From the NCBI GenBank assembly GCA_022446885.1, contig JAKVBU010000008.1, positions 1-64,000 of the forward strand: a stretch of DNA of 64,000 nt, given 5' to 3'. The DNA comes from Phycisphaerales bacterium (lineage in GTDB: Bacteria > Planctomycetota > Phycisphaerae > Phycisphaerales > SM1A02). The position numbers and the translations under genes are program-made. The notes beneath the pieces are model-generated. The model saw only the letters and a list, made by a program, of their open reading frames with translations, made no database searches and was not told where the DNA came from. This document shows, piece by piece, positions 8,399 to 17,487 of this stretch (within the stretch, counting starts at the first letter, position 1; each line of letters starts with the position of its first letter).

Positions 8399-10774
8399 AT
8401 GCTGAAATCGACGCTGGCCATTTTGCTTACCGCCAACCTGTGCGGCGTTGTCTCTGCTCAATGGGTGGAGTTTGCTCAGGAGACCTCTGCTCGATTGCAG
8501 GCAGACGGGTCGGTGGGTGCCAATGACACCGAAGAGAAAGACTACGCCGTCGGTGACATCGACAACGACGGCGACGAGGATCTCATCTGCGCTCGGAAGG
8601 AGCCCTTCACCTCCACCGGGCGAGGCATCAACATTCTCTTCATGAACGAGAACGGCGTGCTGGTTGATCGCACCCAGATGTACGCGACCGCCTCGAACGT
8701 GTCCGGCGATCAGGGCTTTCTCACGCCGACGAACGACCGTGATGTGAAGATGGCCGATCTCAACGGCGACGGGTGGCTCGACGTGGTCACCGCAGTCACG
8801 CTCACCGACGGCGCACCTCGGCACCTGTCCCACCCTCGCGTCTACATCAACCTGGGCGAAGAAGACGGGCAGTGGCTCGGCCTTCGCTTCGAAGATGGCC
8901 GCATCCCTGAGATGCACGCCAGCGGTGGTCCACGCTTCTGCTCGGTCGTGGCAGGCGACATCGACAACGACGGCGATCTCGATCTGTACTTCGGCGATTA
9001 TGACTCGGGCACGACCCAGATCTTTGACTACAACAACCGGCTGCTCATCAATGACGGCAATGGCTGGTTCACCGACGAAAGCACGCAGCGGATGAATTCC
9101 GAAATGCTGCTCTCGGCTTTCGGGGCCGCCAGCGAAATGTGGGACGTGAACGAAGACGGCGCGCTCGATGTGATCAAGCAGACGTCGCTCAATCCGCCTC
9201 AGCACATAGCGATTACCTACAACAACCCTTCCAACCCGGGTTGGTTCAACGGCTATCAGATTGTTGATCAGTTGGCTCCGTACTTCGTGACAACCGGTGA
9301 TCTCAACGGCGACGGCAGGCTCGATCTCGTCGTGGTGGATGACGGCATCGACAGCTACTACTTGAATCAGGGCAACAACAGTGCAGGTCAGGTGAACTGG
9401 TCCATGCGGACCTTCGCTTCAGCTACGAGCGGATTCGGTGGAGATGCGTACATCACTGATCTCGACCGCGATGGCAACCCCGACGTGATCATCACCGATG
9501 TGGACGTGGACATTCCCGGCTGCTCTCGTACGACCCACATTCTTCGCAACAACGGCGATGGCCCTGATGTGACCTTCTCGTCGCCCGCAACCGGCTTCCC
9601 TGGTTCAGCCCTCACCGGCTGGCACGACGTAGGCATCATCGACATCAATGGCGACGGGTGGGACGATCTCGTCGTCGGTCGCTGCAGCTCCACGGAAGTG
9701 TGGATGAATCAACCGCCGATCGGATTGGTCTTCTATTGGGAGACAGGGATTCCCGGATTTGTGACTCCAGAAGAGCCCACTGAGGTGATCCTGCGGCCTG
9801 AGGGATTCGGCGGCGAGATGCTCGATGCCGACTCTCTGTCATTCCACACTCGCATAGAGGGCGGCGATTGGGCATCGATGCCCGTCAAGGCGATAGGGGA
9901 CGGGCGATTCGCGACCTCCATTCCAGCTGTGGCGTGCGTCGAGCGAGTGGAGTTCTATGCCATGGCTGAGGGCACGTCTGGGACCGAGTATCGCGATCCG
10001 CCATCGGGTGGGGCTGAGCCCTACCGGGCCATCGCAGCCGACGGTCAGGCGCAACTGCTCCGCGACGACATGGAAGAGGACACCGACGGGTGGATGGTGG
10101 TAAACGACGCATCGCTGGAGACGGGCGCGTGGGAGCGGGTCGATCCACTGGGCACGCTGTATGGCTCCACACCATCTCAGCCTGAAGATGACGCCACCGC
10201 AGGTTCTGATGCGGTGCGGTGCTGGATCACGCAGAACGGAACCGTCGGCGGCAGCGTCGGCGAGGCCGATGTCGATGGAGGCCCCACCAGCCTTCTATCT
10301 CCCATGCTCGATCTGAGTGTGGGCGACGGCACCGTCACCTACATGCGGTGGATGTACGACAGCGAGCTATTCGACACGCTCAAGACGTATGTGAGCAACG
10401 ACGAAGGCAACTCATGGACATTCGTGCATGAGACCGGTGGCACGCAGAGCATGTGGGAGTCGGCTTCGTTCGTCGTCTCCGAGTATGTCGAGCCCACCAG
10501 TACCGTTCGCGTGGCCTGGGTCATCCAGGATGCAGACTCACCCTCGGTCGTTGAAGCCGGTATCGACAACCTGCAGGTTGACTCGTTCGTTTGCGACAAG
10601 GCCGAGCCATGCCCCGGAGATATCGATCAGGACGGCGAGGTTTCCGTGGAGGACATCCTCGTCATGCTGGCCAGTTGGGGCGACACGGGTGGCGCGCCCG
10701 CTGACATCAATGGTGACGGGGTCGTCGATGTGAACGACCTGCTCATTCTGCTCTCAGGCTGGGGGCCCTGCTGA
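8399..10774 (+). CDS. Secreted FG-GAP/VCBS repeat protein with dockerin-like tag
   Basis: 791 residues. ATG 8399 is preferred over 8384 because it has GGGAGA five bases ahead and starts directly with a signal peptide (MLKSTLAILLTANLCGVVSA). The N-terminal half carries many FG-GAP calcium-binding repeats (VGDIDNDGDEDLI, MADLNGDGWLDVV, AGDIDNDGDLDLYF, TGDLNGDGRLDLVV, ITDLDRDGNPDVI, IIDINGDGWDDLVV), forming a propeller. The C-terminal third looks like a beta-sandwich module (DDMEEDTDGWMVVNDASLE onward). It ends with a two-unit dockerin-like tag (GDIDQDGEVSVEDILVMLAS, DINGDGVVDVNDLLILLS) and WGPC. Likely co-transcribed with the upstream di-haem enzyme and secreted to the same place. Function inferred as binding or structural. 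Confidence 0.85.
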   Translation: MLKSTLAILLTANLCGVVSAQWVEFAQETSARLQADGSVGANDTEEKDYAVGDIDNDGDEDLICARKEPFTSTGRGINILFMNENGVLVDRTQMYATASNVSGDQGFLTPTNDRDVKMADLNGDGWLDVVTAVTLTDGAPRHLSHPRVYINLGEEDGQWLGLRFEDGRIPEMHASGGPRFCSVVAGDIDNDGDLDLYFGDYDSGTTQIFDYNNRLLINDGNGWFTDESTQRMNSEMLLSAFGAASEMWDVNEDGALDVIKQTSLNPPQHIAITYNNPSNPGWFNGYQIVDQLAPYFVTTGDLNGDGRLDLVVVDDGIDSYYLNQGNNSAGQVNWSMRTFASATSGFGGDAYITDLDRDGNPDVIITDVDVDIPGCSRTTHILRNNGDGPDVTFSSPATGFPGSALTGWHDVGIIDINGDGWDDLVVGRCSSTEVWMNQPPIGLVFYWETGIPGFVTPEEPTEVILRPEGFGGEMLDADSLSFHTRIEGGDWASMPVKAIGDGRFATSIPAVACVERVEFYAMAEGTSGTEYRDPPSGGAEPYRAIAADGQAQLLRDDMEEDTDGWMVVNDASLETGAWERVDPLGTLYGSTPSQPEDDATAGSDAVRCWITQNGTVGGSVGEADVDGGPTSLLSPMLDLSVGDGTVTYMRWMYDSELFDTLKTYVSNDEGNSWTFVHETGGTQSMWESASFVVSEYVEPTSTVRVAWVIQDADSPSVVEAGIDNLQVDSFVCDKAEPCPGDIDQDGEVSVEDILVMLASWGDTGGAPADINGDGVVDVNDLLILLSGWGPC

Positions 10775-11735
10775 GGGCCGGTACGAACCAGACGTTCCGA
10801 AATCGCACTTCGTCTACTGCTGCCGACCCATGCGCCTGCAGCAGGAATGGCTGCGGGTCTGGACCTTCCTCGATAGACCAGCCTGTCTTGACTGGAACGA
10901 GCTCGTCATCATGCACCTTCACCCCGTTCCACCAGACGGTCATGCGGGCATCCGTGACCTTTTCGCCTTGGGACCAGATCGGGGCTGTGTACCAAACGTC
11001 GTATACCTGCCAACGACCGGGGCCTGCTGAGGCATTGTGATCGGCAGCCTTGATGCGGTAGATGGAGCCCGCTTCGCTGAACTTGATGTTGTGCGGCGGC
11101 CCTGCGGTATTGAGAATCTGAATCTCATAGCGGCTGTCGAACTTCACGCCGCTGTTTCCGTTGTCCTGCCTATCGGGATCGCCGCCGGGCGGGCTCATCC
11201 ACTCGATGTGGTAGCGGCCTGATCCCAAGGGTTCCCTGCTGACGACATCACCGGCTTGTCGATCGACGACAAGATCCTCACCTTCTACCGTCCATGTCAC
11301 GTCGGAGCCGTCTCGCTTCATTTGCAGGCGTTCAGTAGTTCCACCTGTGAACAACTCCACCGCGCCTGGTGGGGGTGTTCGATCGAGTTCAGGCCGCACG
11401 GCGATGGCCGAAGCGGGGAAGTCTGGGCCCGGCCGTGCGTTTGCCTGCAGACAGCCGGTCCAGACAAGCGCCGGGGCCGATGCGCTGGTCACCGAGAATC
11501 GAACCGCGCCGGATGCGGGCGATCCAGTCTTCAGAAACAGTCGGTGCCCATCTGGTGACGCGATGACATCTTCCACCTGACCAGGATCAAATGACCACAG
11601 GGTTTCGTCGAGCAGCGCGGTGTGGGCGACTGGCTGGTCGCAGGTCACGAGCACGCCGTCACTGCGTGCCTCCACCCCGATGATGTCTGTACCCAAGGAG
11701 ACTGTGAGCGTAGTTGTAGTCAAGAGTGCGAGCAT
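10743..11735 (-). CDS. DUF1080 (3-keto-disaccharide hydrolase-like) protein
   Basis: 330 residues. A short hydrophobic N-terminus may be a signal peptide. From about residue 125 the protein matches the DUF1080 concanavalin-like fold: VELFTGG, the central SGRYHIEWMSPP, NSGVKFDSRYEIQILN, and the closing strand VRFRNVWFVP. Members bind or cleave glycosides and are greatly expanded in planctomycetes. The first 120 residues form a separate beta-rich domain that I do not recognise. The start has no Shine-Dalgarno site but has TAGCAT six bases upstream (11742-11747), suggesting a leaderless mRNA. The 3' end overlaps the FG-GAP gene by 32 bases. Confidence 0.8.
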   Translation of the reverse strand: MLALLTTTTLTVSLGTDIIGVEARSDGVLVTCDQPVAHTALLDETLWSFDPGQVEDVIASPDGHRLFLKTGSPASGAVRFSVTSASAPALVWTGCLQANARPGPDFPASAIAVRPELDRTPPPGAVELFTGGTTERLQMKRDGSDVTWTVEGEDLVVDRQAGDVVSREPLGSGRYHIEWMSPPGGDPDRQDNGNSGVKFDSRYEIQILNTAGPPHNIKFSEAGSIYRIKAADHNASAGPGRWQVYDVWYTAPIWSQGEKVTDARMTVWWNGVKVHDDELVPVKTGWSIEEGPDPQPFLLQAHGSAAVDEVRFRNVWFVPALSRAPSLRAE

Positions 11736-11741
11736 GGCCGC

Positions 11742-11747
11742 ATGCTA
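11742..11747 (-). promoter_or_regulatory. -10-like TAGCAT, leaderless start of DUF1080 gene
   Basis: On the minus strand TAGCAT is followed by six bases (GCGGCC) and then the ATG at 11735. A transcript starting the usual 6-7 bases after a -10 box would begin at the start codon. No -35 box stands out. Confidence 0.5.
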
Positions 11748-13151
11748 GCTGCGGTTCGGACGCGAGCCTTCAGGCAGGTGGATCGCTGCCGTGACACCGG
11801 GGCTCTGCAGGTTCACGAACAGGGTCGATCCGTCGGGTGAGAAGCACGCCCCCGCGAATTCCGTCTTGGAACCGCTGTTGCGAGCGATGCGGTAGACCGA
11901 GCCTTGGGGCGTGACACCCAGCAGATGCTCGGGGGCGTCGCCGTCTTCGCACACGATCAGATCGCCCCACGGCGCCACCGTGATGTTGTCAGCGTTTTCG
12001 ATGACGTTGGGGTCGTCAGGTTGCAGGAAGAGCTCGACCGTGCCGGGATGGGCCACTTCGCCGCCCGTTGCCTCAAATGGCGAGGGGCGATAGCGCAGCA
12101 ACTGCCCGTGCTTGGTGCGGCCGCCAGTGGTGCACGCGAACCAGATCTCCTTGTCACCCATCCAACACCCCTCGGCCCGGGCGAACCGCGCTGCCCCCTT
12201 TTTGAAGGCCTGATACCGCAAGGCGTCGTCGTCGCCGTCTACCGACTCCAGATCAATCCAGTGCACGGGCGACGGGACGCCGCGAGTCAGCGGCATGTGG
12301 GAATCCCAGTCGCGGGTGTCGGCCGAGGCGCAGCCATCCAGCGCCAGCGCCTGCAGCCGGCCACCTTCAAGCAGCCGATCCGGATGAACCGGCAGCCAGC
12401 GATAAAAGGCGCCATCACTGCGGTCCTCGGTCAGGTACACGATGCCGGTGCGTGGGTCCGTGGCGACGGCTTCGTGGCGGAATCGCCCCATCGTTGTGAT
12501 CGGCTCCGGGCGACACAGACGAGCGCCGTCGGCAGGAACTTCAAAGCACCAGCCGTGCGTCTTTGTCCATGGCGGGCCGTGTTCGGGGCCGGTGACATAC
12601 TCCTCGCAACTGATCCACGTGCGCCGAGGCGTTGGGCCACCAGCGCAGTTATATTCCGTTCCCGCGAGAGCCAGATGCTGCTGCTCAATGGCTCGGGCTT
12701 TGTGATTCCAGACCACACGTGTGACCCCGCCACGGCAGGGCATGTCGTGACCGAACAGACTGCGGCCGGTGTCGTACACATGTCCCCTCAAGGCCGGATC
12801 CCAGTGTTCAAAGCCATCGCCCCACGGGCCGTGGGCATTGGGGTGGATCGCAGCCACCTCGTGATTGCGCATCAGGATGGTTGTGCCGTCGGCTCCGGCA
12901 AAGGCAGCCATGCCGTCATGACGGCCTGGCACGACGAGGCCGTCGTCCATGGTCGATCCGGCCGGCGAAAACAGGGTGTAGGTGAGCCCCGCCGGAAGAT
13001 CCAGCAAGCCCGCCGGATCTGGAATCAGTGGCCCCCAGCCGATGGGGTCGATCGTGAGTTGACCGCCTCGGCTGGCTCGTCCGAGCCCCAGAAAACCGAG
13101 GCTGACAGCTGCGGCCTGCCGAAGAAAGAGGCGTCTGGTCGCTGTGGGCAT
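11745..13151 (-). CDS. Tat-exported PhoX-family (DUF839) protein
   Basis: 468 residues. It opens with a twin-arginine signal (TRRLFLRQAAAVSLGFLGLG), so it is exported folded with cofactor. The body matches PhoX/DUF839 proteins, a beta propeller that in PhoX binds Ca2+ and Fe for alkaline phosphatase activity. Visible family motifs are NHE near residue 97, NCAGGPTPRRTWISCEE, GRFRHEAVATDP, YLTEDRSDGAFYRWLP, and the final CFSPDGSTLFVNLQSPG. Many family members outside true PhoX have no shown phosphatase activity, so the reaction is uncertain. It starts with TAGACT six bases ahead and no ribosome site. The DUF1080 gene begins only 10 bases beyond its stop on the same strand. Confidence 0.85.
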   Translation of the reverse strand: MPTATRRLFLRQAAAVSLGFLGLGRASRGGQLTIDPIGWGPLIPDPAGLLDLPAGLTYTLFSPAGSTMDDGLVVPGRHDGMAAFAGADGTTILMRNHEVAAIHPNAHGPWGDGFEHWDPALRGHVYDTGRSLFGHDMPCRGGVTRVVWNHKARAIEQQHLALAGTEYNCAGGPTPRRTWISCEEYVTGPEHGPPWTKTHGWCFEVPADGARLCRPEPITTMGRFRHEAVATDPRTGIVYLTEDRSDGAFYRWLPVHPDRLLEGGRLQALALDGCASADTRDWDSHMPLTRGVPSPVHWIDLESVDGDDDALRYQAFKKGAARFARAEGCWMGDKEIWFACTTGGRTKHGQLLRYRPSPFEATGGEVAHPGTVELFLQPDDPNVIENADNITVAPWGDLIVCEDGDAPEHLLGVTPQGSVYRIARNSGSKTEFAGACFSPDGSTLFVNLQSPGVTAAIHLPEGSRPNRS

Positions 13152-13157
13152 GTCGGC

Positions 13158-13163
13158 AGTCTA
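13158..13163 (-). promoter_or_regulatory. -10-like TAGACT, leaderless start of PhoX gene
   Basis: Minus-strand TAGACT, then six bases (GCCGAC), then the ATG at 13151. No Shine-Dalgarno sequence fits in the gap. On the opposite strand TATGGT (13162-13167) could serve the divergent lipid kinase gene. Confidence 0.5.
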
Positions 13164-13200
13164 TGGTCGGTTGCGTCTTGAGCGTCTGGAGATTGCCACT

Positions 13201-14151
13201 GTGCAGGTCATGATTGCGTTCAATCCCGTGTCGGGCAGAGGTATCGGCCAACGTGAGGCCGATGCGCTGTCTCGGCGGCTCACGCAGGCTGGCCATCAAG
13301 TCGAGGCCCTCGCGACTCGGCCTGGGGGCGGCGACTGGTTTGCACAGGCGCTTGAACGTGGAAGACCCGATGCAGTGGCTGTTGTAGGGGGCGACGGCAC
13401 CGTTCGATCACTCGTCCATCCGATTGCGGAGGCAGGTGTGCCGCTGTTGCACGTACCGCTGGGCACGGAAAATCTGCTGGCCCGTGGGCTCAAGATGCCA
13501 CGTGCGATCGACGCAGCAGTCTTGGCGATCGAACAGGGGCGTCGGGTGAAGATCGATCTGGCGACAGCGAACCAAGAGCCGATGCTCTTGATGGCTTCGG
13601 CCGGGCTCGACGGCGCCATCGTGGCTGATGTTGCCGCACGCCGCCGCAAGCGAATCACGCGTTGGATCTATGTGCGGGCCATGCTTCGGTGCCTGCCCCG
13701 TTGGAGGGCGCCGCGGGTGTGCGTTCGCGTAGACGGCAAGGGCCTCGTGGAGGGGGTCAATGCCTGGGTCGTCGTAGCCAACGCGCCTGAGTATGGCGGT
13801 CGATTCGATCCGGCACCAGACGCCAAACTCGATGATGGTCTGCTCGACGTGGTGGTGCTGCCCTGTCGCAGCGGGTGGGGGCTCACCTTCTGGGCCATGC
13901 GAGCACGAATGGGTCGGCATCTGAGGCACGCAGCAGCGATGACGGGCCGTGGTCGGAGAGTCGAAGTCGAGTTTGACTCGCCAGCAGATATTCAGATCGA
14001 CGGCGATGTGCCATGGGGCGACGCCCGACAAGGCAGCCTCATGTGTGAAGTGTCTCGATCGCTCCGTGTGATCGTGCCCCAAGATGCAGGCGGTATTCGG
14101 GCGTTCGGTCAGTCGCCCGCGGGAGCGAGCACCTGCCCCGCGCGGGGGTAG
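13201..14151 (+). CDS. Diacylglycerol/lipid kinase (DagK/YegS family)
   Basis: About 316 residues from GTG 13201, chosen because GGAG lies nine bases upstream and the fold starts directly after it (MIAFNPVSG). The catalytic-domain hallmark GGDGT is present at VVGGDGTVRSL, and LPLGTENLLARGL matches the PxGTxN(D/N) loop. The protein would use ATP to phosphorylate diacylglycerol, a sphingoid base or a similar lipid at the inner face of the membrane. Length is normal for the family. In-frame ATGs at 13144 and 13150 overlap the divergent PhoX gene and are less likely. The last 43 bases overlap the end of pheA on the other strand. Confidence 0.87.
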   Translation: MQVMIAFNPVSGRGIGQREADALSRRLTQAGHQVEALATRPGGGDWFAQALERGRPDAVAVVGGDGTVRSLVHPIAEAGVPLLHVPLGTENLLARGLKMPRAIDAAVLAIEQGRRVKIDLATANQEPMLLMASAGLDGAIVADVAARRRKRITRWIYVRAMLRCLPRWRAPRVCVRVDGKGLVEGVNAWVVVANAPEYGGRFDPAPDAKLDDGLLDVVVLPCRSGWGLTFWAMRARMGRHLRHAAAMTGRGRRVEVEFDSPADIQIDGDVPWGDARQGSLMCEVSRSLRVIVPQDAGGIRAFGQSPAGASTCPARG

Positions 14152-15197
14152 GAGCCCAGCACGCGAAACTGTGGGCAGAGCTTCTGGGCCGACGCGATCG
14201 CACGGGCCATTGGCGGATCATCGCGGTGGGCGTCGGCATCTGCAAAGAACGTGTACTCCCAGTTGGACACGCCGCTGGGGCGCTTGTCGATGTGGGCAAG
14301 ATTGATCCCGTTGAATCGGAAGCAGGTGAGCACATCGACCAGCGCCCCGGGGTGGTGGCTGGTCACGAACAGGATGGACGTACGGTCATTTCCCGTGGGC
14401 TCAGGGTGTTGATGCCCGAGAACCAGGAAGCGAGTGATGTTGCCCGGGCGGTCTTCGATGCCCTCGGCCCTGATGGGAACCCCATGAATGGCCGATGCCA
14501 TTGCCGATCCGATGGCGCACAAGTTTGGGTTTGTTGCGGCATGACGAACGGCATCTGCAGACGAGGTGGAGGGCACCCACTCAGCTTCAGGCAGGTGGGC
14601 TCGAATCCACCTCCGGCACTGATCGAGCACCTGGGGCTTTGACGTCACCTGAGTCACGTGCGCCAGTTCACCCATGCAGAGGGCGCAGTGCCTGACTTCG
14701 ATCATCGTTTCTGCACAGACAGGAACATCGGCCGCGACAAACGCGTCGTGGGTGTCGGTGATGCCACCGACAAGACTGTTCTCCCAAGGCACCATGCCGT
14801 AGTCGCAGGTTCGTGAGCCTACATCGCGGAATACGTCTTCGATGGTGGCGCAGTTCTGGAACGTCACGGAACTGCCGAAGTGGCGAGCCGCGGCTGCATG
14901 GCTGAACGAACCCTCCGGGCCCAGATGCGCAATCGTCAGTGGTCGTTCGAGGGCAAATGAACCGGACATGAGTTCTCGCCAGATCGCCTCCATGGTCAGG
15001 TCGGGCAGGGGCCCCTCGTTCAGGTCTCGGACCCGCTTGAGCACCCGGTTCTCCCGATCAGGGGCGTACACGGGACCACCGTCCTTTCGTTTGGCGGCGC
15101 CGATGTCCTCTACGACCTTGGCCCGCTCGTTGAGCAGGTCAACGAGTTTTGCATCGAGTTCATCAATCCGGGTTCGAAGCTCATTGAGATCGGCCAT
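14109..15197 (-). CDS. pheA: Chorismate mutase/prephenate dehydratase (P-protein)
   Basis: 362 residues from ATG 15197. Three domains are visible. An AroQ-type chorismate mutase occupies residues 1-90 (MADLNELRTRIDELDAKLVD, typical ELR..ID). A prephenate dehydratase domain follows (LGPEGSFSHAAA, MVPWENSLVGGI, and the catalytic TRF in GNITRFLVLG). A C-terminal ACT domain (HHPGALVDVL, FNGINLAHIDKRP) would bind phenylalanine for feedback control. It converts chorismate through prephenate to phenylpyruvate in the cytoplasm. The longer frame back to 15236 is less likely: TAGGAT lies eight bases before ATG 15197, the leaderless pattern seen elsewhere here. No other aromatic-pathway gene is nearby. 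Confidence 0.95.
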   Translation of the reverse strand: MADLNELRTRIDELDAKLVDLLNERAKVVEDIGAAKRKDGGPVYAPDRENRVLKRVRDLNEGPLPDLTMEAIWRELMSGSFALERPLTIAHLGPEGSFSHAAAARHFGSSVTFQNCATIEDVFRDVGSRTCDYGMVPWENSLVGGITDTHDAFVAADVPVCAETMIEVRHCALCMGELAHVTQVTSKPQVLDQCRRWIRAHLPEAEWVPSTSSADAVRHAATNPNLCAIGSAMASAIHGVPIRAEGIEDRPGNITRFLVLGHQHPEPTGNDRTSILFVTSHHPGALVDVLTCFRFNGINLAHIDKRPSGVSNWEYTFFADADAHRDDPPMARAIASAQKLCPQFRVLGSYPRAGQVLAPAGD

Positions 15198-15205
15198 GGG
15201 GCGGC

Positions 15206-15211
15206 ATCCTA
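15206..15211 (-). promoter_or_regulatory. -10-like TAGGAT, leaderless start of pheA
   Basis: Minus-strand TAGGAT is followed by eight bases and the ATG at 15197, with no purine-rich ribosome site between. Confidence 0.5.
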
Positions 15212-15273
15212 GGCTCATCGGGACCGATCGCGACAATGGAGCATCCCTCAGGGCCAGATTGACGGATAGAGGG

Positions 15274-15300
15274 TTGCCCCCTCCCCGATCAGGGGGTCAA
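15274..15300. other. Hairpin upstream of the secreted deiminase gene
   Basis: TTGCCCCCT and AGGGGGTCAA can pair around an eight-base loop, with one bulged base. The hairpin lies about 30 bases before the ATG at 15330 and ahead of the ribosome site AGGAGC. It may be a structured leader or mRNA-stability element of the rightward gene. Confidence 0.35.
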
Positions 15301-15329
15301 ATGGTGACTCAGGAGTCAGGAGCAGCCCC

Positions 15330-16988
15330 ATGATCCGCCCAATTGGTTTGAGCGCAAAGACAAAGACCCTCTGCGCCTGTGTGGCGGCAGCCTCTGTTTC
15401 GACGCTGGCTGGTGCGACCCCGATCGAGGGCCCGCAGTGGGACGAGCCAATTCTCGTGGATGGTCAGTTGGTCTTCGAAGAGGGGGCCCGGATCCCCAAG
15501 GCGATGACCGACACTGAACGCCGGTTCATCGGCGAAGACGGCATCATGGCGCCACGCGGCGGCACGGCCCCGCCAATCGGCCCCATTCGCTGCGCCAGCG
15601 AGTACGAGCCCATGGCGGGGATCATTCTGGCGTGGGAGGGGTACTCCAGCATCATGCGACAGATGGCCGCCCACATCACCACGACGGGCGACGCTGATGT
15701 CTACGTGGCATGCGACTCATCCAGTGAAGCCAACTCGGCCCGCAACGCCATGGTGGGGGCAGGGGCCGATCCGGACAGAGTGTTCACGTTCGTTCGATCG
15801 ACGGATACCGTTTGGATTCGCGACTACGGGCCGCGCTACATCTTCGAAGGCGATTGCCGCGCAATCGTTGATCACACGTACAACCGGCCTCGCCCCAATG
15901 ACAACTCATGGTCCTCCTGGTTCGATGCGCAGGTGGGGCATGCCTACTACGAACACGAACTGGTACACGGTGGAGGCAACTTCCACCTCAATGGTGTCGG
16001 TGTTGCGGCGGCGTCGAAGCTCATCAGCAATGAGAACGGTGGCATGTCCGACGCCCAGATCATCGACATCTGGAGGCAGTATCAGAACGTCGAGACCTAT
16101 CTGCACGATCCGTTTCCGACCAATGTCGACTCCACCCAGCACATCGACATGTGGATGCAGATCACCGACGATCAAGAGATCATCATCAGTGACTGGCCCA
16201 CGGCCTCGGGTAGCACGCAGGACAACATCTGCGACTGGGCAGCCGGGTACTACCAGGGCCTGGGATGGACCGTCTACCGGACACCGGCATTCACGTCTGG
16301 GTGGACGCACTTCACCTACACCAACATGGTGATCTGCAATGATCTCGTGCTGCTGCCCAAGTACGCCGACATCTCCGACAGCTGGGATAGTCAGGCCCTC
16401 GCCACAGTGCAGGCCGCCATGCCCAATCGCACCGTGGTGCAGATCACTTGCGATGATCTCGCCTACAGCGCCGGCGTCATGCACTGCATCACGATGCACA
16501 TGCCGGCACATGTCGGCGGCGTGAATCCCACAACGTGTGTGCGCTATCCGCTTGCTGGTGCGTCGTACGAAGCAGGGCAGACGATTGCGGTCAATTGGAT
16601 CAGCGATGATGACGAGTTCAACGTCGTGTCCGTCGACATTGACTTGTCGACCAATGGCGGCGCCACCTGGACCTCGATCGCCTCTGGTGGGGCTGATGAC
16701 GGGTATCACACCTTTGCGGCACCCAACGTGTCCACCTCGGCAGCCCATGTTCGTGTGACGGCGCGAGACGCAGACGGCAACACCGGAGCCAGCCAGTCGG
16801 CCGCCTTCACGATCGAGTCAGACCAGATCGCCGGTGATGCCAACGGCGATGGCATCGTGAACGTCAACGACATCCTGCTGGTGGTGTCCCAATTCGGGTG
16901 TGCGAGCAGTTGCTCGGCGGATGTGGACGGAGACGATCAGGTCACCGCGACTGACATTCTGATGGTGCTCGCCAACTGGACGATCTGA
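15330..16988 (+). CDS. Secreted agmatine/peptidyl-arginine deiminase-like enzyme with dockerin-like tag
   Basis: 552 residues. A signal peptide of about 30 residues precedes a complete PAD_porph (pentein) catalytic domain. Candidate active-site residues can be placed: Asp165 in WIRDYGP, the HGGGNFH loop at 213-219, His271 and Asp273 in QHIDMW, and Cys386 in GVMHCITMH. These enzymes turn guanidino groups into ureido groups and release ammonia. Most agmatine deiminases are cytoplasmic; export points to use of free or peptide-bound arginine outside. A beta-sandwich module (residues 400-500) follows, then a dockerin-like tag (GDANGDGIVNVNDILLVVSQ, DVDGDDQVTATDILMVLA). AGGAGC precedes the start. 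Substrate unknown. Confidence 0.87.
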   Translation: MIRPIGLSAKTKTLCACVAAASVSTLAGATPIEGPQWDEPILVDGQLVFEEGARIPKAMTDTERRFIGEDGIMAPRGGTAPPIGPIRCASEYEPMAGIILAWEGYSSIMRQMAAHITTTGDADVYVACDSSSEANSARNAMVGAGADPDRVFTFVRSTDTVWIRDYGPRYIFEGDCRAIVDHTYNRPRPNDNSWSSWFDAQVGHAYYEHELVHGGGNFHLNGVGVAAASKLISNENGGMSDAQIIDIWRQYQNVETYLHDPFPTNVDSTQHIDMWMQITDDQEIIISDWPTASGSTQDNICDWAAGYYQGLGWTVYRTPAFTSGWTHFTYTNMVICNDLVLLPKYADISDSWDSQALATVQAAMPNRTVVQITCDDLAYSAGVMHCITMHMPAHVGGVNPTTCVRYPLAGASYEAGQTIAVNWISDDDEFNVVSVDIDLSTNGGATWTSIASGGADDGYHTFAAPNVSTSAAHVRVTARDADGNTGASQSAAFTIESDQIAGDANGDGIVNVNDILLVVSQFGCASSCSADVDGDDQVTATDILMVLANWTI

Positions 16989-17007
16989 AGCTCTTTGGCC
17001 CAGCGGG

Positions 17008-17013
17008 TACCAT
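17008..17013 (+). promoter_or_regulatory. -10-like TACCAT, leaderless start of small membrane protein gene
   Basis: TACCAT, then six bases (GCTCGC), then ATG 17020. The same hexamer and spacing occur before 45079 and, on the other strand, before 21434. Confidence 0.55.
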
Positions 17014-17019
17014 GCTCGC

Positions 17020-17484
17020 ATGCCGATGCCACTCGCAACGATCTCGATTGGAATCCTGCTTGTCCTGCAGGGTCTTGGCTTCTACTTCGCCTCAGATGCC
17101 GGGTCCTGGACGCCGGCGATTCCCGCCATCCCGGGGGCGATCTTTGTGCTGCTGGGCTTCCTGTCGCTCATTGCGCCGCCGTTGCGCAAGCACCTGATGC
17201 ACCTCGTGATGCTGCTGGCGCTTCTGGCGGCGATCGCAGCGCTCATGCGGGGGCTGCCAGCACTGGGCGCCGATCCCGCGCCCGCCGACAAGATCGCCGA
17301 GCTCACAAGTGAGGGGGCCCTGACCGACGCTCAGGCAACGGCCAAACTCGCATCGATCCACTGGGCCAAGGTGTGGGATCAACTGCTCATGGGCGGCCTG
17401 TGTCTGCTGCTGCTGGGCATGGGCATCGGGTCATTCATGCAGGCTCGTCGATCCGGCGCAACGGGCAAAGCCGATCAGCCCTGA
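17020..17484 (+). CDS. Small integral membrane protein, unknown function
   Basis: 154 residues with four hydrophobic segments: about 5-25, 32-52, 58-80 and 122-140. A loop between the third and fourth segments (EGALTDAQATAKLASIHWAK) is predicted to be helical and soluble. I recognise no family. It starts in leaderless style and ends four bases before the convergent ytoQ-like gene. Nothing in the context points to a function. Confidence 0.75.
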   Translation: MPMPLATISIGILLVLQGLGFYFASDAGSWTPAIPAIPGAIFVLLGFLSLIAPPLRKHLMHLVMLLALLAAIAALMRGLPALGADPAPADKIAELTSEGALTDAQATAKLASIHWAKVWDQLLMGGLCLLLLGMGIGSFMQARRSGATGKADQP

Positions 17485-17487
17485 CGC

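Noticed and set aside
11904-13181. Rightward open frame of 425 codons
   Set aside because: Antisense to the PhoX-type gene, which has a Tat signal and family motifs; no recognisable domain in this frame.
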